Of a stretch of DNA of 64,000 nt, positions 1 to 7,730 are shown piece by piece; within the stretch, counting starts at the first letter, position 1; the number at the start of each line of letters is the position of its first letter. The stretch spans positions 1 through 64,000 of the forward strand of contig JAGAFU010000023.1 of NCBI GenBank assembly GCA_017627955.1. The letters run 5' to 3'. The position numbers and the translations under genes were made by a program. The DNA comes from Bacteroidales bacterium. GTDB lineage: Bacteria > Bacteroidota > Bacteroidia > Bacteroidales > UBA932. The notes beneath the pieces were generated by a model. That model made no database searches and had not been told where the DNA came from. It saw nothing but the letters and a program-made list of their open reading frames with translations.

Positions 1-87
1 CTTGTACTTCCCGGTCGCAATCTCCCGTTCATCGTACCATCCAAGGTCCTCATTCCAGAACCTCTGCTTGACTGTTTTCTGTTCCAT
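1..87 (-). CDS. Possible 5' end of an unknown protein (partial)
   Basis: Reading the minus strand from an ATG at 87-85 gives 29 open codons that run off the window edge; they begin MEQKTVKQRF and contain a WNEDLGWYDE stretch. The composition looks like a real protein (mixed charged and aromatic residues, no stop), but I do not recognise the family. The start lies where the plus-strand hicA-like gene should have its own N-terminus, so this boundary may be a rearrangement junction. With fewer than 30 residues visible, the call is weak. Confidence 0.3.
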   Translation of the reverse strand, partial: MEQKTVKQRFWNEDLGWYDEREIATGKYK

Positions 88-293
88 TGACTCTTTGTTT
101 TTGGCCCTCACAAAGTGTCAACTTTTTTCAGTTCAAGTCACGGCAAAACGGCTGGATCAAACTCCGTCAAATGGGCACGAGTCATATCATATATAAAAAA
201 GGGAAAATGACATATCCGGTACCATACCATAAAGGTAAAGAGGTTGGTAAAGGGCTGGAAGCGAAGATGCGTAAAGACATGAAACTGAAGTAA
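87..293 (+). CDS. hicA: HicA-type mRNA interferase toxin, probably 5'-altered
   Basis: The encoded protein carries the HicA signature: NGW near the N-terminus, the catalytic-type His in a GTSHIIYKK context, then VPYHKGKEVGKGL and a C-terminal KDM.LK. HicA toxins are small double-stranded-RNA-binding-fold proteins that cut mRNA and are neutralised by HicB. Resemblance to the second copy (2149-2334) begins only around base 108. The only in-frame start I see is TTG at 87; there is no ATG and the frame is closed by a stop at about 69. The gene may therefore have lost its original start. The antitoxin-like gene follows 19 bp downstream, as is normal for hicAB. Confidence 0.65.
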   Translation: MTLCFWPSQSVNFFQFKSRQNGWIKLRQMGTSHIIYKKGKMTYPVPYHKGKEVGKGLEAKMRKDMKLK

Positions 294-312
294 TCAGAAT
301 AAAGTTAATATT

Positions 313-720
313 ATGACCACAATAAACGCTATAATAGAAAGAGCTAAAGACGGTACATATTCCGTCTACTGCAAAAATGAAATATTCTCAGGAGCGGGTG
401 AGACTATTGAAAAGGCTAAGCAAGACATGGCCTCACAAATGAAATTCTATAAAGAAACAGCCATCAAGGAGGGATTCAAATATCCTTCATTTCTCGACGG
501 AGACTATGAGATCAACTACACCATAGATTCTTCAAGCCTATTGAAGTATTATGTCGGAGCAGGAATCCTGTCACTTGCTGGCATTGAGAAAATCTCCGGA
601 ATTAATCAGAAACAACTTTGGTCCTATATGCATGGAAGGAAACCCCGCAAAGCCCAGGCAGAACGCATCGCCGCAGGATTCCGAAGCCTTAGGGAGGATC
701 TAAACAGTGTTTTCGCATAG
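313..720 (+). CDS. hicB: HicB-type antitoxin
   Basis: The 135-residue protein has the HicB layout. An N-terminal partial RNase H-like fold (residues 1-60, with DGTYSVYCKN and a G.GET motif) is followed by a C-terminal helix-turn-helix region around residues 85-125 (LAGIEKISGINQKQLWSYMHGR), which would bind the hicAB promoter. It closely resembles the HicB at 1709-2134. It probably sequesters the upstream HicA and represses the operon. The gene is only 3 bp upstream of the envelope-protein gene at 724, so the three genes may be co-transcribed. Confidence 0.8.
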   Translation: MTTINAIIERAKDGTYSVYCKNEIFSGAGETIEKAKQDMASQMKFYKETAIKEGFKYPSFLDGDYEINYTIDSSSLLKYYVGAGILSLAGIEKISGINQKQLWSYMHGRKPRKAQAERIAAGFRSLREDLNSVFA

Positions 721-723
721 GCT

Positions 724-1680
724 ATGCGATCTTTCCTGCCATATTTCTTAATGTTCACGTCGCTGACCTTTGGGACAATGGCCTGGGGGCAGAGCGACCG
801 CTGGGACAGGGCGCTGGACAGTTACCAGACCATCTGTGACCGGTGCATCCTGCTTAGGGAGCAATCGCTGCGGGGTGATGAGATCCCAGCCGATGAATTG
901 CGCTCGCTTTTGGAGCAGGTTAGCAGCCTAAGAGCCTCACTTCAAAGAGGTTCCGGAAGCATGTCGAAAGCCCAGAAGGAGAGGTTTGAGAGGATACGGA
1001 GCCGCTATGTCGAGGCTTTCTCGAAGCAGGGATATTCCACGGATGGCCCGGTGCTACGGATTGCCAGGCCGGTTTTGGACTTGCCGAGGGTGGACTGGAG
1101 TCCTCAAATCAAAGCTGGTGAGAGAAGCCGAACCACGGTTGGTGAGCGGAGTCGAACCATGGTTGGTGAGCGGAGTCGAACCACCGGCCCTTCGGCTCCG
1201 CTCAGGGACCGGAGCAAGAGCACCGGTTTAATGGCCATGGGAAGTTGGATCCCCAACACCCTCTCCTACGGCGCTATGGCAACCTTGACCTGGGGCAAAG
1301 CCGGGATCTACGCCAAGGGTCGCTCGAATTTCCAAAACAAGATAGGCGAATATTCCTGCCTAAGTGACGGAACATCCGGCGGGAAAGTCATCTGGACTTC
1401 CGGACAGGAAAGCCACCCCACATGGGCTCTCGGAGCAGGAGGAATATTCAAGATCGCCGGACCGGTTGGCCTTTACGTAGGTTCCGGCTACGGATCCGCC
1501 CAGACCCTTTGGGAAGACGCCTCCGGCAAATGGGCGACAGTGGAGGACTATTCAGCTAAAGGAATATGCGCCGACGCAGGTATCATATTCAGCAAGAACC
1601 ACTTCCAAGCCTCCATCGGCATCAGTACGATCACCTTCAAGAAGCCCGCCCTCGAACTCGGCCTGGGAATCCGGTTCTAA
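724..1680 (+). CDS. Secreted envelope protein, likely outer-membrane barrel, with in-frame palindromic repeat
   Basis: The 318-residue protein starts with a signal peptide (hydrophobic stretch ending ...MAWGQS). A helical, charged segment follows (about 25-100), then a short repeat region (about 131-165), then an aromatic/glycine-rich C-terminal domain of alternating strands ending LGLGIRF, typical of small outer-membrane barrels. The repeat region consists of three 8-residue units (A/V-G-E-R-S-R-T-T/M) coded by 24-bp DNA repeats, followed by an inverted copy of the same DNA motif. It therefore looks like a REP-type element carried in frame. I do not recognise a named family. It begins 3 bp after hicB, so may be read from the same transcript. 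Confidence 0.7.
   Translation: MRSFLPYFLMFTSLTFGTMAWGQSDRWDRALDSYQTICDRCILLREQSLRGDEIPADELRSLLEQVSSLRASLQRGSGSMSKAQKERFERIRSRYVEAFSKQGYSTDGPVLRIARPVLDLPRVDWSPQIKAGERSRTTVGERSRTMVGERSRTTGPSAPLRDRSKSTGLMAMGSWIPNTLSYGAMATLTWGKAGIYAKGRSNFQNKIGEYSCLSDGTSGGKVIWTSGQESHPTWALGAGGIFKIAGPVGLYVGSGYGSAQTLWEDASGKWATVEDYSAKGICADAGIIFSKNHFQASIGISTITFKKPALELGLGIRF
1114..1215. repeat. Three 24-bp tandem repeats plus inverted copy inside a CDS
   Basis: Three consecutive 24-bp units (1114-1137, 1138-1161, 1162-1185) share the core GGTGAGCGGAGTCGAACC. Immediately after comes the core TTCGGCTCCGCTCA, the reverse complement of TGAGCGGAGTCGAA with one mismatch, so the last direct unit and the following segment can form a 14-bp hairpin. 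The array is in frame and preserves the reading frame of the host gene. It resembles dispersed palindromic repeats rather than a normal protein repeat. Confidence 0.75.
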
Positions 1681-1708
1681 CTCCTAAGCCCTTCACTCAT
1701 GAACAGAC

Positions 1709-2134
1709 CTAGCAGAAGGTGACCTGGGAGAGTTCTCTACCAAGTTTATGGAGTGCAGATTCAATTTTTTCTATCTGCTTCCTACGAGGCTTGGACCGTC
1801 CATGCTGGTACGCCCACAACTGCTTGGGATGAATGCCGGTTATTCGTCCTAACGCTGCAGGATTGATCACTCCAGCATAATATGCCAATAGATCCTGGAC
1901 ATTCCAATTCATCACAAACTCATATTCGCCGTCCAGCCATTCTGGATAAAAGAGAGCTGAATCACGCCCAAGTTCGTCACGAGTTATTCGTAACGTCTCT
2001 TTAAGCTCAGCGACAGCGGCTTCGACCGTGTCACCACTACCGAAAAGGGCTGGATAATCCTTGCAATAAACACTATAGAAGCCATCCCTGGCCACACTGA
2101 CGACAATATCAACTTTTGTCATAACAATATTCAT
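1709..2134 (-). CDS. hicB: HicB-type antitoxin (second copy)
   Basis: The 141-residue protein is homologous to the HicB at 313-720. It has the N-terminal fold with DGFYSVYCKDYPALFGSGDT, the WLDGEYEF motif, and the same C-terminal DNA-binding segment (GRITGIHPKQLWAYQHGR). A second in-frame ATG four codons in (2122) is an equally plausible start. It lies 14 bp downstream of hicA on the minus strand, forming a complete toxin-antitoxin pair. This cassette faces the first hicAB pair across the envelope-protein gene. Confidence 0.85.
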   Translation of the reverse strand: MNIVMTKVDIVVSVARDGFYSVYCKDYPALFGSGDTVEAAVAELKETLRITRDELGRDSALFYPEWLDGEYEFVMNWNVQDLLAYYAGVINPAALGRITGIHPKQLWAYQHGRSKPRRKQIEKIESALHKLGRELSQVTFC

Positions 2135-2148
2135 TATTAACAGTTAAT

Positions 2149-2334
2149 CTATTGGATTCCCATATCCTTCAAGATTCGTTTAACGAAATCATTGCCGATC
2201 TCTTTCGCTCCATGATAAGGAACCACATACGACATATCGCACTTTTTATAAACCCGATGGCTACCTTTCCCTCTACTCGAATCAAGTATCCATCCATTTA
2301 CTCTCAATAATTTATGGAGTTCGCTGTATTTCAT
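2149..2334 (-). CDS. hicA: HicA-type mRNA interferase toxin (second copy)
   Basis: At 61 residues this is a full-length HicA with a normal ATG start. It begins MKYSELHKLL, has NGW, a GSHRVYKK motif carrying the catalytic-type His, and VPYHGAKEIG near the C-terminus. One deviation: the usual GKGL motif after KEIG reads GNDF. HicA degrades mRNA when freed from HicB. The partner hicB follows immediately downstream, so this copy looks intact, unlike the one at 87. Confidence 0.85.
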   Translation of the reverse strand: MKYSELHKLLRVNGWILDSSRGKGSHRVYKKCDMSYVVPYHGAKEIGNDFVKRILKDMGIQ

Positions 2335-2472
2335 TTTTCAGCGTTAAAGTTTAGTGACTCAAATATAGACAAATTTCTATTAGTTTTCAAAAATAATTGA
2401 AATTTATCTATAAATACTATCTCGCCTCACATGTACTAGAAATGGAACGAGTCTCTGATCACAATACTTACT

Positions 2473-2582
2473 GGGCAAGGTCTAATTTTACATGGGTGAT
2501 CTTGCCCGCTGAAAAAGCCCCTGAAAGCCCTGCAACGCCATTTCCCCAGGCAAGATCTCGGCCCTCAAATTCGACCTTGCCC
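2473..2582. repeat. Nested inverted-repeat region between hicA and the regulator gene
   Basis: The gene-free stretch 2335-2619 holds four arms in alternating orientation: GGGCAAGGTC (2473-2482), GATCTTGCCC (2498-2507), GGCAAGATC (2549-2557) and GACCTTGCCC (2573-2582). The outer pair and the inner pair are each perfectly complementary, while adjacent arms pair with one G-T. The region could therefore fold either as one nested structure or as two hairpins. No ORF in it looks real. It may be a palindromic mobile-element remnant or an RNA structure. Confidence 0.6.
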
Positions 2583-2619
2583 GCCAGAAAGGCTACCTGC
2601 CGTCACTAAACCTTCAGGC

Positions 2620-3237
2620 CTAATCCGGAAGGATGTCCAAAACGTTCAGGCCGTCGGTCTTGGCAGCGACGTAGGGAGGGGTCAGGGTGCCGTCGGAGCG
2701 GTGGACTGAACTGATGAAAAGCGGAGCGCCAAGGATGAACTCAGAGGCTTCGAAACGATCCCCAGGACGGAGCTTGGCATTCTCGGCTGACTCTACCTCA
2801 AAGGTAATTCCACCAAGGAACTTAAGGCGAACCAATCGGTTGGGAGCCCAGCCTATGAGCAGCCTCGTTCCCTCAGCAAGGGAAGAAGCCTCAACGGCTT
2901 TAGATGTGAAAAAGGATGACACGACCGCACCGGAGTCCCTCAACACTTTGCAGAACACCTTGAAATCCTTATGCCCGAGATAACGGCTGAGAGTGTCCAT
3001 CGTCGCTATCCTCGGTGTGGATGAATATGAGACATATCCCCAGAGACGCTTGAGTGTGGATGCGGAGATGAGTTCCCCTATCTCCCGCTCGATGACAAAG
3101 GAAAGGAGTTCATAATCAGTCGTGGTGGAAAGACGATGGGCGAACTTCTCCTCAACTTGGTGGAGAAGCTCGCCCAATTCCGGTATGAAAGGTGTTCCCA
3201 TAAGTATCCGCGAAGATATTCTCTCATCCTGGTTCAA
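2620..3237 (-). CDS. Putative DNA-binding protein of a Bacteroidales family
   Basis: The 205-residue protein is soluble, with no signal peptide. Residues about 35-95 contain TDYELLSFVIEREIG followed by ISASTLKRLWGYV and a TMDTLSRYLG segment, a pattern I associate with small Bacteroidales regulators in which the ISASTLKRLWGY helix resembles a recognition helix. The C-terminal half (about 115-205) is beta-rich and could be a ligand or partner domain. I know of no function for the family. It lies between the inverted-repeat region and the LRR lipoprotein on the same strand and may regulate nearby accessory genes; that is inference only. Confidence 0.5.
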   Translation of the reverse strand: MNQDERISSRILMGTPFIPELGELLHQVEEKFAHRLSTTTDYELLSFVIEREIGELISASTLKRLWGYVSYSSTPRIATMDTLSRYLGHKDFKVFCKVLRDSGAVVSSFFTSKAVEASSLAEGTRLLIGWAPNRLVRLKFLGGITFEVESAENAKLRPGDRFEASEFILGAPLFISSVHRSDGTLTPPYVAAKTDGLNVLDILPD

Positions 3238-3268
3238 TCAAGTCCACATTGGTTCAAACAAGGGGCGA

Positions 3269-6136
3269 TCATTTGGACACAATCTTTGTGGCGGAAGGAA
3301 TATGATCCTGGCTCCGGCCAAGCGTCACCCCCTTTATCCCAATTCCTTTCTTAACATAAAGCGTCTGTAGCAAGTTGTTGCCGGCATCGTCATCCATCGG
3401 AGAGCAGAACAGGCCTGTTATGTCATCCCCGTTGGGTTCCTCAAAATGCGGGTTCTGACTAACATCAAGGGATGTTAGACGATTATTACCGCATATCATC
3501 CAGCGAAGTAAAGGACATGAGGACACATCCAACGCCAAAAGTGCGTTTGAAGAGCAATCAAGTTCCTGAAGAGCATGGTTATTGGACAAGTTCAACTCAG
3601 ACAACTGGTTATCATCGCAATAAAGCCACAATAGCGCTTGATTTGAAGACACATCAAGTCTCGTGAGGAAATTATGGGAACATCTCAAATCCCAAAGATC
3701 AGGATTATGCGAGACATCAAGATCGGACAGCCCCGCATATTCACAGAACAACTTACGGAGCCACCTGTTATTCGATAAATCAATATTATTCAATGGGTTC
3801 CCAGCCACATACGCCTCTTCAAGCAAAGGGACGCTCTTAAAATCAAGGGAAGTGATTGAGTTCCAACCGCATTCAAGATATTCCAGATTCTTCATCCCCG
3901 AAAGATCGAGAGACGAGAGTCCGCAGGAAACGCAAACCAATCTCTTCAGACCGGATAGTCCAGAGAGATCCAACGAGCCCAAAGGATTGTCCGAGACCGC
4001 CAAAGACTTCAGGTTCTTAAGACCGGACAAATCCATGGAATGCGAATCACAGCCGATCCTATCATATTCCTCAAGAAGAGGAACCGCTGAAAGATCCAGT
4101 TCGACATCCCTGCACCAACTGACTTTCAGCACCTTAAGCTTCGGATTATTCCTAAGATCCGAAAGACTTGATGCCGCCGCGTCGACATTAAGTTCCTCAA
4201 GGTCAGGGCTACCGGAAACATCGATTGGCTGTAGCCTTCCATGCTGGTCATGACTGACATCCAGCCAACGCAGATTCGGCAGATTTGAGAAATCCGGCAT
4301 CTCTCCATGTCCATGAGAGAAACTGATTCTTTCCAATAAGGGACATGCGCTAATGTCCGGATACTTGATCCAGCACATGGAGAGATACAGTTCCTCAAGT
4401 TCCGGATTATTCGACAGATCCACTGTCTCAGCACCATTCTCCCCTATCCCGCTGTTGTGCGTTAGTTCCAAAACTCTCAGTTTGGGATTATGTGTGACAT
4501 CGACATATCTCAGCGTCCCGATAGGTCCAATGCAATCGTCCCAATGGTAATGCTTGCTGAGATAATAATGCTCCCGCGCGAGGACGGTTGTTCCTATCCA
4601 ATTTCCAGGGCATCTGAGAACTTCCAGGTTCGGCATGAACTCGATTCCCTTCAAGGAAACGATGTTAAGCTCGTCGGAACAGACATATATCTCCCGAATA
4701 TCTTCCGCTTCCACCATAGAGATTTCCCCATCCCGATCATTGTCGAAACGTCCTAACAGCCAAGCCTTGAAACCTTCGTCAGGAATAATCACGGTACCCG
4801 CCTTGATCGGTACTATCTGGGTGTCTTCCGGAATATTCTTAGTGGAACGATTGACGGTCACTCCCTGGATCACCTGATCTTCCGAGACATACAGTCTTTT
4901 CAGGATATTCGTACCCGAAGTGCCGGTCATCGGGGAACATTCCAGAGTCTCGAGCTTAGGCAACATACTGACATTCAGATCTTCCAGCTGACAATCCCAG
5001 CATTTCAACTCATGGAGTTTAACACATGGAGAAAGATCTAGCTCCTTAATCGGAGAATTCTGACAATTAAGCCACTCAAGATTCTGATTACGGGACAGGT
5101 CGAGTTCAGATATGTCTGAACCATAAGTGCCGAGCCAAACTAGCATTGGATTGCCGCTCAAATCCAACTCCTTGATTCTCAAATCACCGATATTGAGGGT
5201 TCTTAGCCTTGGACATTTCGAAACATCAATGGAAGTGATATGATTGCCTCCACACTCTATGGTATGAATCAAAGGAGTGTTGGAAAAATCAAGAACACTT
5301 ACGTTATTGACCCACACGCGAAGCTGATTAAGCCTCGGGACAGCGGAAAGATCAATAGTTTCCAAAAGATTATACGAGCAAAGGATCTCCTCCAGAAAAG
5401 GATTGTCGGATATGTCCAGCGAACGGAGCATGTTCTTGTCGCAAGCCAGGTAACGGAGTTTGCGGTTGGAGCTGACATCCAGGGAATCCAGAAGCCCAGG
5501 ATGGCCTACATCGTCATATTCATTGACAGCGGCACCTCGACAGAGGAGCGAGTCAAGGTTCTTGAAATGCTCGATTCCCTTCATTGAGGAAATCTTGTCC
5601 GTCACGACATCGATCTTGCGGATAATGAGACCTTCTTCTTCGGATAGCGCTCCATCACCATCCGCATCGAAGTTTTCCAACAGATAGTGCTTGAAATACG
5701 GGTCTGGAATATTGATGCCCACCGGCTCAACGACAGGTTCAGGACCAGGGGTGACAGGCTCTGGCTCATCCGCGGGCTCTGGGACAGTAAAGGTGCCGGT
5801 CTCGGAACGCCGCTCTGTGTCCCCCGCCCTGGCAAAGGCATACCATTCATATTCCTTTCCAGGGATAAGGCCAGCGACATTGGCACTAAAGGAAGTAGTT
5901 GATAATTCAGAGATTACAGTCCTCTTTTCTTCTCCTTCAGCCCAGAATACAAACCCGCAAGTCTCAGCTCTGGGCGATGACAACTCACATTCCAGGCTGA
6001 CCGACGAACCATCCACAGTCGCCTCCACCGAGACGATCTCGGGAGCCAGGAATTCCTCACTCTCCTTTTCCTGTGAGCAAGCCATCAGAGCCAATGTGAG
6101 GACAATTAATGAAGAAAGAATGGAAAATCGCCTCAT
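3269..6136 (-). CDS. Leucine-rich-repeat surface lipoprotein with two EF-hand-like modules
   Basis: From the ATG at 6136 the product is 955 residues. The signal peptide ends in a lipobox (LALMAC), so it is a lipoprotein. An Fn3-like domain (about 25-120) leads to two similar modules. Each opens with IPD..F..(Y/W)LL..FD.D.DG..S (EF-hand-like, near residues 155 and 465), runs through many 21-24-residue LRRs of the L..LD(L/V)S.N..L type, and closes with a CSPM...LYV...GVT..RS...IP cap. LRR lipoproteins of this kind usually mediate binding at the cell surface. The start ATG overlaps the TGA of the upstream ATPase gene (ATGA), which I used to choose it over the ATG 21 bp upstream and which implies translational coupling. 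Confidence 0.8.
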   Translation of the reverse strand: MRRFSILSSLIVLTLALMACSQEKESEEFLAPEIVSVEATVDGSSVSLECELSSPRAETCGFVFWAEGEEKRTVISELSTTSFSANVAGLIPGKEYEWYAFARAGDTERRSETGTFTVPEPADEPEPVTPGPEPVVEPVGINIPDPYFKHYLLENFDADGDGALSEEEGLIIRKIDVVTDKISSMKGIEHFKNLDSLLCRGAAVNEYDDVGHPGLLDSLDVSSNRKLRYLACDKNMLRSLDISDNPFLEEILCSYNLLETIDLSAVPRLNQLRVWVNNVSVLDFSNTPLIHTIECGGNHITSIDVSKCPRLRTLNIGDLRIKELDLSGNPMLVWLGTYGSDISELDLSRNQNLEWLNCQNSPIKELDLSPCVKLHELKCWDCQLEDLNVSMLPKLETLECSPMTGTSGTNILKRLYVSEDQVIQGVTVNRSTKNIPEDTQIVPIKAGTVIIPDEGFKAWLLGRFDNDRDGEISMVEAEDIREIYVCSDELNIVSLKGIEFMPNLEVLRCPGNWIGTTVLAREHYYLSKHYHWDDCIGPIGTLRYVDVTHNPKLRVLELTHNSGIGENGAETVDLSNNPELEELYLSMCWIKYPDISACPLLERISFSHGHGEMPDFSNLPNLRWLDVSHDQHGRLQPIDVSGSPDLEELNVDAAASSLSDLRNNPKLKVLKVSWCRDVELDLSAVPLLEEYDRIGCDSHSMDLSGLKNLKSLAVSDNPLGSLDLSGLSGLKRLVCVSCGLSSLDLSGMKNLEYLECGWNSITSLDFKSVPLLEEAYVAGNPLNNIDLSNNRWLRKLFCEYAGLSDLDVSHNPDLWDLRCSHNFLTRLDVSSNQALLWLYCDDNQLSELNLSNNHALQELDCSSNALLALDVSSCPLLRWMICGNNRLTSLDVSQNPHFEEPNGDDITGLFCSPMDDDAGNNLLQTLYVKKGIGIKGVTLGRSQDHIPSATKIVSK

Positions 6137-7269
6137 ATCACCTGTGTTTTTAGCCATTCAGCCATGAAACGATCGTAGATTGAATACCCTTTGGCATCAT
6201 GATAGACCAATTCGTCATCCACAAGACGCTTGACAGCAGAGCGTACACTGCTTGTAGCATTCAACGAATATTTGGAGATGAACTCTCCGGCAAAAATCTC
6301 CACAATACACCCTTCCCTGGCAATCGCCTTCATCAGACGTCCTTGCCCTCTGGAATATGCCCGGAGCATCATTTGATAATAGTATTCGTTCTCTGAAATA
6401 ATGTCCTTTATGGCTTTCATCACAGATTTCTCATCGACCTCTTCAATCTGCCATGAGTAAATCTTGTTCAATACTTTCTGGATGTACCATGTGTGTCCAT
6501 CGAATCTGTCATACAGAAAACGGAACACTTCTTCAGGCAGATTCCGGCCTTTATCTTCGAAGAAACTGGAAGAGAACTGGTAATACGGATCACAGGGGAT
6601 CGATCCTATATTCTGAATCGCCGTGCTGGCATAAAACGGACGCTTGGCGGAAATGAACATCTCGGAAAGCATGTGCAGGTTGCTACCGGAGAAGATAAAA
6701 TGAGCGTTGCTGATTAACTGGATTTTGGAGCGAAGTAACGCCTCAACATTTTTCTCGGGATAGAGGGCAATCTGCTGAAACTCATCGAAAGCGATATAAA
6801 ATTGCTTTCCGCAAGATCCCACGAAGGAAAGCAACTGTTCGACAGTGGCTTGCTCTTCACCTTTGGCAATATCAACAGAGAATTTGGATTCCCCGGAAAC
6901 CGGGTCAAAAGATATTGTCGGCCTTAGGCGGGACAACACAGATAAGGCTTTCTTAAACAAGCTCTTGGGAGAAGAATACAGTTCATTAATCAACGCCGAA
7001 GAAAACACTCCCGCAAAATCAGATAACGACTCTGTGGGCATAAGGTCAACGTAAACTGTGAGAATATCAGGATCACGTTCTTTCAACTTGTTGAACACAT
7101 GGTGGATCAGGCCGGTTTTACCCATTCTCCTCGGTGAGAACAAAGTCACATTATTCCCATTTGTCAAGTTCTGGCTCAATGTCTCAGATTCTCCTATCCT
7201 GTCACAGAAATAATCAGGAGAGACATACCCGCTGACGACAAATGGATTATCAATTTTCACTTTTTTCAT
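6133..7269 (-). CDS. P-loop AAA/STAND-like ATPase, paralogue 1
   Basis: The 378-residue cytoplasmic protein starts at the ATG at 7269; the upstream TTG is less likely. It has a Walker A motif SPRRMGKTGLI near residue 40, a Walker B motif FYIAFDEFQQI near 165, a sensor-like FIFSGSN, and a C-terminal winged-helix-like region (SSVRSAVKRLVDDELV). This is the layout of the archaeal-type ATPase families (PF01637-like) that are multi-copy in Bacteroidales. The copy at 52522 shares all these motifs. It is coupled by a 4-bp overlap to the LRR lipoprotein, and tRNA-Pro lies about 100 bp upstream. The cellular role of the family is not established. Confidence 0.8.
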   Translation of the reverse strand: MKKVKIDNPFVVSGYVSPDYFCDRIGESETLSQNLTNGNNVTLFSPRRMGKTGLIHHVFNKLKERDPDILTVYVDLMPTESLSDFAGVFSSALINELYSSPKSLFKKALSVLSRLRPTISFDPVSGESKFSVDIAKGEEQATVEQLLSFVGSCGKQFYIAFDEFQQIALYPEKNVEALLRSKIQLISNAHFIFSGSNLHMLSEMFISAKRPFYASTAIQNIGSIPCDPYYQFSSSFFEDKGRNLPEEVFRFLYDRFDGHTWYIQKVLNKIYSWQIEEVDEKSVMKAIKDIISENEYYYQMMLRAYSRGQGRLMKAIAREGCIVEIFAGEFISKYSLNATSSVRSAVKRLVDDELVYHDAKGYSIYDRFMAEWLKTQVI

Positions 7270-7283
7270 ATTACGCAAATTAT

Positions 7284-7302
7284 GTTGCGAACTTTACGCA
7301 AC
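7284..7302. promoter_or_regulatory. Palindrome upstream of ATPase 1, possible operator
   Basis: GTTGCG and CGCAAC are separated by 7 bp, 15-33 bp upstream of the ATPase start codon. Further GCAAC half-sites follow. The spacing fits a dimeric regulator site overlapping the promoter, but no clear TAnnTTTG box is visible here. Confidence 0.35.
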
Positions 7303-7331
7303 GCAATTTAAGCAACAAATCTGAAACAAAC

Positions 7332-7365
7332 AAAAAAAACAGCCAGATTTCTCTGACTGTTTTTC
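7332..7365 (-). terminator. Rho-independent terminator after tRNA-Pro
   Basis: ACAGCCAGA (7339-7347) pairs with TCTGACTGT (7352-7360), allowing one mismatch. On the minus strand the stem is followed by a run of eight T residues. It would end the tRNA-Glu/rpsT/tRNA-Pro transcript. Confidence 0.75.
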
Positions 7366-7371
7366 TTTATG

Positions 7372-7447
7372 TGGTCGGGATGATCCGACTCGAACGGACG
7401 ACCCCTACGTCCCGAACGTAGTGCGCTACCAACTGCGCTACATCCCG
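7372..7447 (-). tRNA. tRNA-Pro (CGG)
   Basis: The minus strand folds as a full cloverleaf. The acceptor stem is CGGGATG/CATCCCG, the anticodon stem is CTACG/CGTAG with loop TTCGGGA (anticodon CGG, reading CCG), and the T loop is TTCGAGT. The discriminator is A and the CCA end is encoded (7374-7372). It is the last gene of the rpsT transcript and marks the edge of the accessory block to its left. Confidence 0.95.
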
Positions 7448-7455
7448 ATTGCTCC

Positions 7456-7710
7456 TTAAGCGAGCTTGTTGATGTAGACGGCGATACCGCTCTTGAGATT
7501 GGAAGCCTTGTTCTTGTGGATGACACCGATCTTCGCGAGTTTGTCGATCATGGCGTACACCTTAGGTGCTCCTTCCTCGGCGGTCTTCTTATCTGTCGTG
7601 TTCCTGATAGCGCGGATAGCGTTCCGCGTCGACTTCGCATAATACTTATTATGCAGTCTGCGCCTTTCGCTCTGGCGATTGGCTTTTTTTGCTGATGCGT
7701 GATTTGCCAT
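7456..7710 (-). CDS. rpsT: 30S ribosomal protein S20
   Basis: The 84-residue product begins [17 protein letters not shown] and is rich in Lys/Arg, with the S20 segments [10 protein letters not shown] and [13 protein letters not shown]20 is a primary 16S rRNA-binding protein of the small subunit. The ATG at 7710 is chosen because the longer reading frame extends through tRNA-Glu. It is flanked by tRNA-Glu upstream and tRNA-Pro downstream, and all three probably share one promoter and terminator. Confidence 0.97.
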   Translation of the reverse strand: MANHASAKKANRQSERRRLHNKYYAKSTRNAIRAIRNTTDKKTAEEGAPKVYAMIDKLAKIGVIHKNKASNLKSGIAVYINKLA

Positions 7711-7730
7711 TGTTTTTATTTTTAATATTT

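Noticed and set aside
1114..1185. Short direct repeats as a possible CRISPR array
   Set aside because: Units are contiguous, with no unique spacers, lie inside a coding gene, and no cas genes are in the window.
2397..2609. 70-codon plus-strand ORF between hicA and the regulator gene
   Set aside because: It spans the nested inverted repeats, has no recognisable protein pattern and no promoter.
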